From the NCBI RefSeq assembly GCF_040907265.1, contig NZ_JBFOHP010000002.1, positions 3,124,501-3,188,500 on the forward strand: DNA of 64,000 nt. The letters run 5' to 3'. The DNA is from Streptomyces sclerotialus. Lineage in GTDB: Bacteria > Actinomycetota > Actinomycetes > Streptomycetales > Streptomycetaceae. Shown here piece after piece: positions 55,268-62,874 of this stretch (position 1 is the first letter of the stretch; each line of letters opens with the position of its first letter). Under the pieces are notes generated by a model. That model was not told the origin of the DNA and made no database searches. It saw nothing but the letters and a program-made list of their open reading frames with translations. Made by a program: the position numbers and the translations under genes.

Positions 55268-56329
55268 TCAGATACGGACGGTCATGTCGTACAGCCGGGT
55301 GATCTGCTTCGGGTTCTGGTTGTCGTCGCTGACCAGCAGGACGTGCAGCCGGCCGGCGCGCCGCTCCAGCACCGTCATGCCCTCGATGTTGTCCAGGAGG
55401 GGATTGAGCTGCGGCTGCTTGGCCGGGGCGCCGAGGGAGGGGCAGCGCGTGAGGTCGGCGAGCAAGGTCTTGCGCGCGGGGCGTACGGCCTCCGAGAGGC
55501 GCTCGACGCGGCTGGTGTCGCTCGCGCGGCGCGGATCGGCGAGGTAGAGGCGGACGATGTTGCCCTGCGGGGTGAAGGTGCGCTCCAGGACGAGCAGGCG
55601 GCCGTCGCCGAGCGCGGTGATCTCGGGGACGGTCATGCCCTCGTCGACCGGGTACGCGTACTGGCGGCCGAGCGCGTGGCCGCCGTGCGGCCGCCGCTCC
55701 CAGGTCTGGAAACGGTGCAGGGCACGGCCCCGCGCGTCGGTCCCGTCGCCGCTGAGCGCGCCCTCCATGGACGCGGTGAGCGTACGGCCGCCGGGGCCCG
55801 CGGTCAGGCCCTCGAAGGTCTGGTTGCCGGTGGACCGGCCGGCCGGGGCGACCCGCAGCGCGTCGGGGACCGGGAGGCGGCCGCGCGGGTGGCCGGACCG
55901 GTCGTAGCGCCGGACCGACGGTTCGGTCTCGGAGGCCAGGAGCCGGTCGCCGTTCGCCTCGACGACCAGTCCCTCGGAGTCCAGCGGGGCGCCGTCCTCG
56001 CCGGCGAGCGGTACGGCCCGCAGCGGCTCCCGGGTCCGGCCGTCGAGGGTGACCAGCGCCGACCGGTCGGAGAGGGCGAGCAGAGTGCCGTCGGTGTCGC
56101 GGGCGAGCGCGGAGAAGTTCCCCACGTAGGTGCCGTCGACGGACCGCTTGTCCAGCGCGTCGGACCAGCGGTCGACGGAGACGCGGGGCGAGCAGGCGTG
56201 GCCGGTGGCGCGCGGGCCGGGCGGGGCCGCGGCCGTGCGGTCACCGGACGGGGCGGCGGCGGCCGGGAGCGTGCCGGTGACGAGCAGCGCGGCGGCGAGG
56301 GCGGCGGGTACGGCGGCAGGGAGACGCAC
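55268..56329 (-). CDS. secreted phytase-like/esterase-like beta-propeller protein
   Basis: 353 residues from GTG 56329 (GGAAGGACC upstream). The N-terminus is a signal peptide (VRLPAAVPAALAAALLVTG). The body has the pattern of the esterase-like-activity-of-phytase family: NFSALARDTDGTLLALSDRSALVTL, PLDSEGLVVEANGDRLLASETEPSVRRYD, NQTFEGLTAGPGGRTLTASMEG and NIEGMTVLERRAGRLHVLLVSDDNQNPKQITRLY. Relatives are extracellular Ca-dependent propellers of uncertain substrate. Monocistronic. Confidence 0.85.
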   Translation of the reverse strand: MRLPAAVPAALAAALLVTGTLPAAAAPSGDRTAAAPPGPRATGHACSPRVSVDRWSDALDKRSVDGTYVGNFSALARDTDGTLLALSDRSALVTLDGRTREPLRAVPLAGEDGAPLDSEGLVVEANGDRLLASETEPSVRRYDRSGHPRGRLPVPDALRVAPAGRSTGNQTFEGLTAGPGGRTLTASMEGALSGDGTDARGRALHRFQTWERRPHGGHALGRQYAYPVDEGMTVPEITALGDGRLLVLERTFTPQGNIVRLYLADPRRASDTSRVERLSEAVRPARKTLLADLTRCPSLGAPAKQPQLNPLLDNIEGMTVLERRAGRLHVLLVSDDNQNPKQITRLYDMTVRI

Positions 56330-56360
56330 GGGTGGTCCTTCCGGTCGGCAGGGCGGCAAC

Positions 56361-56401
56361 GGGCGGGGCACCCGGGGTTCCTTCCCCCGGGTGCCCCGCC
56401 C
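56361..56401 (-). terminator. terminator of the GH65 gene
   Basis: GGGCGGGGCACCCGGGG (56361-56377) pairs perfectly over 17 bases with CCCCGGGTGCCCCGCCC (56385-56401) around TTCCTTC. Confidence 0.85.
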
Positions 56402-56448
56402 GCATCATGCGTTCCGTCCCGTGGAACGCCCGGCGTCGGTGCCCGGCG

Positions 56449-59211
56449 TCAGTCCTTCGCCTCGGCCACCGTCAGCTCCGTGATGCCCGGACGGGTCTTC
56501 GCGTCCTCCTTGCCGCGCACGGTGACCTTGACGTACCGGGCCGGCGACTTCCCGGCGTAGCCGGTGCCGGTCCAGTGGCGCCCGTCGCGGGAGACCTGGA
56601 TCCGGTACGACTCGGGCTTCGTGCCGGTCCAGTGCGGGGTGACCGTGCCGATGCGGCGGACGCTCCCCAGGTCGGCGGTGAGGGTGCCGGTGGCGGCGTC
56701 GGGCACCCAGGCGGTGGTGGTGTTGCCGTCCACCGCGGCGCCCGCGTACATCCCGGGCTCCTCCGACGAGGCCTTCGCCGGCCGGCAGCGGGCCGCGTTG
56801 TCCGTCGGCTCCTGGTCGGGCCGGCGGGTCTTCAGCGTGAGCGGCGACTCCTCGCTCACGACCCGCTCGCCCTCAGGGGTGGCGACGGTCATCGGCGCAC
56901 CGCTGGTCAGCCGGACCTCGGTGTGGTGCGCGCCCAGCGCCACGTCGTACGTACGGCCCTGCCAGCGCAGGCCGCGCAGGGTGACGCCGTCGGCGAGCTG
57001 CGGCGGCAGCATCGGGTCCAGGGTGATCCGGTCCTCGCCCAGCCGCAGGCCGGTCAGGCCGTGGGTGAAGACCTGGAGGAAGCCGCCCTTGCCGGTCACG
57101 AAGTCCTGCGTCGGCGAGCCGGCGAGCGGGTCATGGGCACCGGCCTTCTCGCCGCGCGCCTCGGAGAAGAGGTGGAACGGGCCGCGCATGAACGGCCGCA
57201 CGGACCGCTGGAGGTAGGTGTACGTCGCGCAGCCGGGCTCGCCGATCTCGGCGGCGTCGACGGCGTGCACCGAGTCGGTCATCGCCGGGCCGTCGGGGTC
57301 GGTGTGCGCGGCGTAGTAGTCCAGCGTCTTCGTCTTCGCCGCTTCGGACATCGGCCACTGCAGCGGGTACTGGAGCAGGACGGTGTCCGCCTGCTTGATG
57401 GTCGTGCCCTTGTAGCCGTCGTACTGCTGGAAGACCTGCTTCTTCTTGTCGTATGGGATGCGCAGCTTGCCGGCGACGGTCTTCCAGGAGGCGGGCGCGT
57501 CCTTGCCGAGGACGGCGGCGGCGCGGGTGGCGTGGCGGAGCGCGGTGGCGGCGCCCGCGTTGGTGAAGACGCCGTCGTCGACGCCGTTGCTGTACTCGTC
57601 CGGGCCCGCGACGTTCTTGACCGAGTAGCTGCCGTCGCCGTTCTCGGTGACGCGGGAGGTCCAGAACTTCGCGATGCCCTGCATGACGGGCCAGCCCCGC
57701 TCACGCAGCCACTGCTTGTCGCCGGTGGCCAGGTAGTACTGCCAGGCGGCCAGCGAGACGTCGCCCATCAGGTGGTTCTGGGTCCTGCAGTGCGGCGGGT
57801 CCCAGCTGTGGCACTCCTTCCACAGGTCGCCCTTGCCGCCGCTGGTCCACGGGTAGAACAGGCCGTCGTAGCCCAGCTTCTCGGCGTTGGCGCGGGCACC
57901 GGCCCGGGTCTTGTAGCGGTACTCGACGATCGACCTGGCGAGCTCCGGATGGGCGGCCAGCAGCCCCGGATACATCCAGGTCTCGGCGTCCCAGAAGATC
58001 TCGCCCGCGTAGTTGTCGCTGGTCAGACCGGCCGGGGCGATGCTGTCCGAGGAGCCTTCACGGGAGTTGGCGAGCAGCCCGTACTGTGCCGAGCGCACCC
58101 ATGCCTGAAGGTCGCGCTGCTCGCGGCCGCGCACCTCGACGTCGGAGCGCCACAGCTGCTGCCAGGCGGTGGCGTGCGCGCGGTAGAGGTGGTCCCAGCC
58201 GAGGCGGGCGGCCTGCTGGGAGGCACGGGTGGCGGCGGCTCTGGGGTCGTCGGAGGTGAGCGCGGTGTCCACGCCGACGTACTTGGAGACCTCGTACGTC
58301 CGGCCCTTCTGCACGGAGAAGCTGACGCCTTGATGAGCCGTCAGCTTCTCCGGCGCCTTGGCCTTCTGTTCACTTTCCGAACGAATGCCCGGGCCCGTGC
58401 GGAGCGTGGAGGCCACCGCTCCCGCCGTCTTCGTCCCGTCGGTGCGGAAGGTGACGTCCTGCGTGCGGTCGCCGGCGCGCGCACCGCCGCCGGTCTGCGA
58501 GATCCGGCGGGCGCCCCGCCCGTCGAGGGTGTCGGTGACGGTCGCCGGGCCGCTCCAGTGCGGCGTCATCCGCAGCCGGACGGCGCCGGTGTGCGCGCGG
58601 GTGCGGTCCGCGAGCACGTCGAAGACCAGGTCGGTGGCGCGGCCGTCGGCGGCGGTCCAGGTCAGCGACGTACGGACCAGGCCGCAGCGCAGCAGGAGGG
58701 ACTGCCGGTAGTGCGAGATCCGGCCGGGCTTCGTGGCGGAGCTGAAGGTCTCGGCGCCGGGGCCGCCGGTGGCCACGTCCAGCGTGGACCAGGTGGGCAG
58801 CGCGGCGATGGCCTGCCGCTTCTTCACCGAATTGGGCCCTTCGGCGTACAGGCCCGCCACGAACGCACCGTCGTAGCGCGGGGTGTAGAGCGGGAAGCCG
58901 GTCTTCTCGCCGGTCGCCGCGTACCCGGTCCCGTTGGCCGGCACGCGCTGTCCGAGGTAGCCGTTGCCGACGTACGGGTGGTGGCTGTCCTCGGGGTCGA
59001 TGCGGGTGGACGTGGACCGCCAGCCCGGGCCGTCGGTGGCACACGAACCGTCGGCGGCCGGGGTGGCGCCCGCCGCCGGTCCCGTGGCGCGGGCGCCGTC
59101 CGGTGCCGCGGCGGAGGACACAGGGGGTACGGCCGCAATGAGCGCGCCCGCGAGCAGGGGGACGAGCAGCCGCCGGCCGGCACGCGGCAGCGGACGTGGG
59201 GAGTACGTCAT
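56449..59211 (-). CDS. secreted glycoside hydrolase family 65 (trehalase/kojibiose-type) with discoidin-like C-terminal domain
   Basis: 920 residues with a Sec signal peptide (RRLLVPLLAGALIAAVPPVSSAAA). An N-terminal beta-sandwich (about 60-340) leads into an (alpha/alpha)6 barrel with GEIFWDAETWMYPGLLAAHPE and the catalytic acid in VAGPDEYSNGVDDGVFTNAGA. GH65_C strands (to about 765) follow. The last 140 residues (DNAARCRPAKASSEEPGMYAGAAVDGNTTTAWVPD ... ITELTVAEA) form an F5/8 type C carbohydrate-binding module. It would split alpha-glucosides such as trehalose outside the cell; whether it is hydrolase or phosphorylase is not decided by the sequence, but an exported enzyme suggests hydrolase. 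GGAG precedes the ATG. Confidence 0.9.
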   Translation of the reverse strand: MTYSPRPLPRAGRRLLVPLLAGALIAAVPPVSSAAAPDGARATGPAAGATPAADGSCATDGPGWRSTSTRIDPEDSHHPYVGNGYLGQRVPANGTGYAATGEKTGFPLYTPRYDGAFVAGLYAEGPNSVKKRQAIAALPTWSTLDVATGGPGAETFSSATKPGRISHYRQSLLLRCGLVRTSLTWTAADGRATDLVFDVLADRTRAHTGAVRLRMTPHWSGPATVTDTLDGRGARRISQTGGGARAGDRTQDVTFRTDGTKTAGAVASTLRTGPGIRSESEQKAKAPEKLTAHQGVSFSVQKGRTYEVSKYVGVDTALTSDDPRAAATRASQQAARLGWDHLYRAHATAWQQLWRSDVEVRGREQRDLQAWVRSAQYGLLANSREGSSDSIAPAGLTSDNYAGEIFWDAETWMYPGLLAAHPELARSIVEYRYKTRAGARANAEKLGYDGLFYPWTSGGKGDLWKECHSWDPPHCRTQNHLMGDVSLAAWQYYLATGDKQWLRERGWPVMQGIAKFWTSRVTENGDGSYSVKNVAGPDEYSNGVDDGVFTNAGAATALRHATRAAAVLGKDAPASWKTVAGKLRIPYDKKKQVFQQYDGYKGTTIKQADTVLLQYPLQWPMSEAAKTKTLDYYAAHTDPDGPAMTDSVHAVDAAEIGEPGCATYTYLQRSVRPFMRGPFHLFSEARGEKAGAHDPLAGSPTQDFVTGKGGFLQVFTHGLTGLRLGEDRITLDPMLPPQLADGVTLRGLRWQGRTYDVALGAHHTEVRLTSGAPMTVATPEGERVVSEESPLTLKTRRPDQEPTDNAARCRPAKASSEEPGMYAGAAVDGNTTTAWVPDAATGTLTADLGSVRRIGTVTPHWTGTKPESYRIQVSRDGRHWTGTGYAGKSPARYVKVTVRGKEDAKTRPGITELTVAEAKD

Positions 59212-59268
59212 TGTTCTCCGTCGACGAGTCGTCGGGCACGGGAGGCAGACCTGTCGCTGCCCGCAGCG

Positions 59269-59297
59269 AACCTAAAGTTATGAACAGATCACGTCAA
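59269..59297 (-). promoter_or_regulatory. promoter of the GH65 gene
   Basis: On the minus strand TTGACG (59292-59297), 17 bases, then TAGGTT (59269-59274). The start would be near 59262, about 50 bases before the ATG. Confidence 0.65.
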
Positions 59298-59309
59298 CGG
59301 TCCACGCGT

Positions 59310-59321
59310 TTTGTTAACTTT
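59310..59321. promoter_or_regulatory. AAAGTTAACAAA candidate operator upstream of GH65
   Basis: TTTGTTAACTTT (59310-59321) is a near-perfect dyad directly upstream of the -35. A half-site AAAGTTATGAACA (59274-59286) overlaps the -10 region. The AT content is unusual for the window. Confidence 0.4.
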
Positions 59322-59694
59322 CCGAACTCGAGAAATCCCCCAGATGGGTCGGCGCGCCCATCCGTAGCCGGGCCGGGAGCACCACCACGGAGGACCCCGG
59401 AGCCGCCGGCGCCGCTCGACGCCGCCATGACTGAATTACCGCGCGGATTTGCGGACATGCCCCTTTTCGCCGGACTCCCGGGAAATTCACCAAGCCTTGC
59501 CCCATTCCGCCGATCCACGTCCGACATCGGCGGTATCGGCAGCCAAAACCGCACTTCACCAAGCATGTGGCGGGCCATTCCCGACGTAATGCACCAGGCC
59601 CCGAAGGGAATTTGCCTTACGGGCCCCGCCCCGGCAGCATTCCCCGCGTCACCCCCCGTTCTTCCGCGTCCCCCGTTTTGAAAGGAAGAAAGTC
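59322..59694. other. gene-free region upstream of the 68-aa peptide
   Basis: About 370 bases without a convincing gene. TTCACCAAGC occurs twice (59486-59495 and 59555-59564), 69 bases apart. An open frame on the minus strand (59294-59578) has no biased third positions and no ribosome site, and I do not accept it. The sequence next to the peptide gene (GAAAGGAAGAAAG) is its ribosome site. Confidence 0.35.
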
Positions 59695-59901
59695 ATGCGT
59701 GACTTCATCGAGACCGCCGAGCTCTCCGACACCGAGCTGGACGGCATCGCCGCCGGTGCGGTCGCCGCCGGCGCCGGCGTCGCCGGTTACGACGCCACCG
59801 TGACCGTCGACGGCACCGCCGTCCAGGCCGTCGAGGGCCTCGCCCAGGGCACGCTGGCCAAGGCCGACGGCCTGGCCTCCACGCTGCCCGTCGGCCTCTG
59901 A
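59695..59901 (+). CDS. 68-residue peptide with RiPP/bacteriocin-like leader, orphan
   Basis: The leader-like part MRDFIETAELSDTELDGIAA fits the pattern E-L-(S/T)-D-x-E-L-D-x-I/V-x-G that precedes double-glycine cleavage sites in lanthipeptide and bacteriocin precursors. Here the site reads GIAAG. The rest (AVAAGAGVAGYDATVTVDGTAVQAVEGLAQGTLAKADG...PVGL) is Ala/Gly/Val-rich, has GxxxG-like spacing, and contains no cysteine, so it is not a lanthipeptide core. GGAAGAAAG lies 6 bases upstream of the ATG. No modification enzyme, peptidase or immunity gene is adjacent, and a strong terminator follows. It might be a class II-type bacteriocin, a peptide modified by enzymes elsewhere, or an unrelated small protein. 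Confidence 0.75.
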   Translation: MRDFIETAELSDTELDGIAAGAVAAGAGVAGYDATVTVDGTAVQAVEGLAQGTLAKADGLASTLPVGL

Positions 59902-59925
59902 GCGAGCCGCTTCACAGCAGCACGG

Positions 59926-59962
59926 CCAGGGCCCCGGAACGTTCTCCGTTCCGGGGCCCTGG
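59926..59962. terminator. bidirectional terminator after the 68-aa peptide
   Basis: CCAGGGCCCCGGAACG (59926-59941) pairs perfectly over 16 bases with CGTTCCGGGGCCCTGG (59947-59962) around TTCTC. It separates the peptide gene from the convergent ureohydrolase gene. Confidence 0.9.
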
Positions 59963-59980
59963 CGCGTTCCGCGCGGCGGG

Positions 59981-60961
59981 TCAGCCGCGCGCGGCCGCGA
60001 TCTGACGGCTCATGATCGTGGTGAGCTCGTACGCGGTGTGCGAGGCGGCGACCGAGGTCATCTCGGCGTGGTCGTACGCCGGGGCCACCTCGACCAGGTC
60101 GGCGGAGACCAGGTTGCAGGAGGCCAGGCCGCGCAGGATCTCCAGCAGCTCGCGCGAGGTGAGGCCGCCGGCCTCCGGGGTGCCGGTGCCGGGCGCGTGC
60201 GCCGGGTCCAGCACGTCGATGTCGATGGAGATGTAGAGCGGGCGGTCGCCGATGCGCTGGCGGAGCTGGTCGGCGACCTCGTCCACGCCGCGGCGCATGA
60301 CGTCCGCCGAGGTGACGATGCCGAAGCCCATCTTCTCGTCGTCGGTGAGGTCCTTCTTGCCGTACAGCGGACCGCGGGTGCCGACGTGCGAGAGCGCGGA
60401 GGTGTCGAGGATGCCCTCCTCCACCGCGCGGCGGAACGGCGTGCCGTGCGTGTACTCGGCGCCGAAGTACGTGTCCCAGGTGTCCAGGTGCGCGTCGAAG
60501 TGCAGCAGCGCCACCGGGCCGTGCTTCTTGGCGACCGAGCGGAGCAGCGGCAGCGCGATGGTGTGGTCGCCGCCGAGGGTCATCAGGCGGGCGCCGGTGC
60601 CGAGGAGGTCGTCGGCCGCGGCCTCGACCGTCTCGACCGCCTCGTTGATGTTGAACGGGTTGGCGGCGATGTCGCCCGCATCGGCGACCTGGGCCAGCGC
60701 GAACGGCGAGGCGTCCTGCGCCGGGTTGTACGGGCGCAGCAGGCGGGAGGCCTCGCGGATGGCGTTGCCGCCGAAGCGGGCGCCGGGGCGGTAGGAGACA
60801 CCGGTGTCGAAGGGCACGCCGACGACGGCCACATCGGCGCGGCCGCCGACCTCGTCGACGCGCGGCAGCCGGGCGAAGGTGGCCGGGCCGGCGTAGCGCG
60901 GGACGCGGGAGGAGTCGACGGGGCCGACGGGCTCTGAGGAAGCGGCAGATGCGGTGGTCAT
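59981..60961 (-). CDS. speB: ureohydrolase of the agmatinase family
   Basis: A 326-residue Mn-dependent ureohydrolase. All metal ligands are present: [21 protein letters not shown], and [27 protein letters not shown]. The N-terminal [22 protein letters not shown] and SLLRPYNP-like segments fit agmatinase, which makes putrescine and urea. Guanidinobutyrase or guanidinopropionase activity cannot be excluded from sequence. Divergent from the phosphatase-like gene, 193 bases apart. Confidence 0.88.
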   Translation of the reverse strand: MTTASAASSEPVGPVDSSRVPRYAGPATFARLPRVDEVGGRADVAVVGVPFDTGVSYRPGARFGGNAIREASRLLRPYNPAQDASPFALAQVADAGDIAANPFNINEAVETVEAAADDLLGTGARLMTLGGDHTIALPLLRSVAKKHGPVALLHFDAHLDTWDTYFGAEYTHGTPFRRAVEEGILDTSALSHVGTRGPLYGKKDLTDDEKMGFGIVTSADVMRRGVDEVADQLRQRIGDRPLYISIDIDVLDPAHAPGTGTPEAGGLTSRELLEILRGLASCNLVSADLVEVAPAYDHAEMTSVAASHTAYELTTIMSRQIAAARG

Positions 60962-61154
60962 GGCGCCGAGCGTAGGGTCGGTACGGCGATCGCCCCATGG
61001 ACATTTCTGCGAGTGGCGATGGCGCCGTTCGACACGGCGTCCATGCCGGGCGGGCCCGTGAGGCTTGCCGTGTTGCCTCCCGGCGCCCGGGCCGGGCGTC
61101 CAGGCAGCGGAACTCCTCCGCCCCGGACTGATCGGCCCCGGCACAATGGGCTTC

Positions 61155-61946
61155 ATGCCGATAACCACCGCCCCCAGCCGCGCCGAACTGGTCGACCACC
61201 TCGTCCGCACCCGGATCGCCGGCGACGTCGCCACGCCCCGCGAGAACAACCTCGACCACTACCGCAAGCTCGCCAACGGTGACCGCCACTACTGGTTCGG
61301 CCTGGAACTGGGCGACCGGTGGAGAGACGAGCAGGACGTGCTCGCCGTGATGGCCGAGCGCTGCGGCGTCAGCGACGACCCGGACCACCGCCACGGCCAG
61401 GACACCATCGACCCCGAGCTGACCGTGTCGGCGCTGGAGCGGATGGCGGCGGTACTGCGCAAGGCGGCCGCCGGGCGGCGGCGGGTGCTGCTCGCGACCG
61501 GCCACCCGGGCGGGCTGCTGGACGTGCACATCGCCACGGCCGCCGCGCTGCGGGCGCGCGGCTGCGACATCGTGGTCGTCCCGGACGGGCTGACCGCCGA
61601 CGAGGGCGTGGTCTTCCAGTTCGGCCAGGTCGCGATGTTGGAGCGGGGCGCGACGCTGTGGCACACGCACTCGCCGGCGCCGATGGCGGCGATCCTGGAC
61701 GGTCTGGAGCGGGCGGGGCAGCCGCTGCCGGACCTGGTGGTCGCCGACCACGGCTGGGCGGGCTGCGCGGGCCAGCGCGGCATCGACGCGGTCGGTTACG
61801 CGGACTCCAACGACCCGGCGCTCTTCCTGGCCGAGTCGGAGGGCACGCTCCAGGTCACCGTCCCCCTCGACGACCACGTCCGCAGCCCGCGCTACTACGA
61901 CCCGCTGACGGCGTACCTGCTGCACGCTGCGGGGCTGGCGGACTGA
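61155..61946 (+). CDS. phosphatase-like protein conserved in Streptomyces
   Basis: 263 residues from ATG 61155 (ATG 61146 is an alternative; neither has a clear ribosome site). It contains [64 protein letters not shown], and [40 protein letters not shown]. Close relatives in Streptomyces are usually annotated simply as phosphatase; I cannot name catalytic residues beyond the conserved His and Asp in [11 protein letters not shown]. It converges with the thioesterase gene, 21 bases from its stop, with no clear hairpin. Confidence 0.7.
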   Translation: MPITTAPSRAELVDHLVRTRIAGDVATPRENNLDHYRKLANGDRHYWFGLELGDRWRDEQDVLAVMAERCGVSDDPDHRHGQDTIDPELTVSALERMAAVLRKAAAGRRRVLLATGHPGGLLDVHIATAAALRARGCDIVVVPDGLTADEGVVFQFGQVAMLERGATLWHTHSPAPMAAILDGLERAGQPLPDLVVADHGWAGCAGQRGIDAVGYADSNDPALFLAESEGTLQVTVPLDDHVRSPRYYDPLTAYLLHAAGLAD

Positions 61947-61967
61947 CCCCGCAGTACGCCCGGTTCG

Positions 61968-62855
61968 TCACCGGGGCGTGCGGATCACGCCCTCCTGGAT
62001 CACCGAGACCGCGAGCTGCCCCTCGGCGGTGAAGATCCGCCCCTTGCCCAGGCCCCGGCCGCCCTGCGCGGTCGGTGACTCCTGGTCGTACAGCAGCCAC
62101 TCGTCGGCCCGCACCGGCCGGTGGAACCACATCGCGTGGTCCAGGCTCGCGCCCACCACGTCGCCGACCGCCCAGCCGCCGCGCCCGTGGGCGAGCAGCA
62201 CGGAGTCCAGCAGCGTCATGTCGGACACGTAGGTGACCAGGCAGATGTCGAGCAGCGGCCGGGGGATGCCGGTGTCGCCGTCGAGCTTGCCCTGGGTACG
62301 GAACCAGACCTGCGACCGGGGCTCGCGGACCTCGCCGGCGGTGGCGAACGGCGGCGCGTCCACGTACCGCAGGTCCACCGCGGCCCTGGCCTCCAGCAGC
62401 CGCTGGACCACGCCCTCGTCGACGAACCGGTCGGCGTACCCCGGCAGCATCTCGGCTGCGGTGGGCAGGGTGAGCGGGTCCGGCACGGCCGGCATCGGCT
62501 CCTGGTGCTCCAGCCCCTCCTCGTGCCCGTGGAAGGACGCGGTGAGGTGGAAGATCTGCTGGCCGTGCTGGACGGCGACGACCCGGCGGGTGGTGAAGGA
62601 CCGGCCGTCGCGGATGCGGTCGACGGTGTAGACGATGGGCGCGCCGGGGTCCCCGGGGCGCAGGAAGTACGCGTGCAGGGAGTGCGGCGGGCGCTGGGCG
62701 GGGACCGTACGGCCCGCCGCTACCAGGGCCTGCGCGGCGACCTGCCCGCCGAAGACCCGGGGGACGACGGCGGGACGGGACTGCCCGCGGTAGATGTCCT
62801 CCTCGATCTGCTCCAGGGTGAGCAGGTCGAGGAGGGCTGCCAGTGCGTCGTTCAC
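61968..62855 (-). CDS. tesB: acyl-CoA thioesterase II
   Basis: A 295-residue double-hotdog thioesterase of the TesB family. Landmarks are PRVFGGQVAAQALVAAGRTVPAQRPPHSLHAYFLRPGDP, DGRSFTTRRVVAVQHGQQIFHLTASFH, and, in the second half, DMTLLDSVLLAH and GASLDHAMWFHRPVRADEWLLYDQESPTAQGGRGLGKGRIFTAEG, with the TesB catalytic Asp/Thr/Gln triad (D in SLDHAMWFH). It hydrolyses medium- to long-chain acyl-CoA. It lies 19 bases after the acyl-CoA dehydrogenase gene on the same strand, so the pair is an operon for fatty-acid metabolism. Confidence 0.93.
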   Translation of the reverse strand: MNDALAALLDLLTLEQIEEDIYRGQSRPAVVPRVFGGQVAAQALVAAGRTVPAQRPPHSLHAYFLRPGDPGAPIVYTVDRIRDGRSFTTRRVVAVQHGQQIFHLTASFHGHEEGLEHQEPMPAVPDPLTLPTAAEMLPGYADRFVDEGVVQRLLEARAAVDLRYVDAPPFATAGEVREPRSQVWFRTQGKLDGDTGIPRPLLDICLVTYVSDMTLLDSVLLAHGRGGWAVGDVVGASLDHAMWFHRPVRADEWLLYDQESPTAQGGRGLGKGRIFTAEGQLAVSVIQEGVIRTPR

Positions 62856-62874
62856 GGACGTCAGCCTAGAAGGA

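Noticed and set aside
59294..59578. A 94-residue minus-strand protein upstream of the orphan peptide
   Set aside because: No ribosome site, no third-position bias and no recognisable motif; it also runs into the GH65 promoter.
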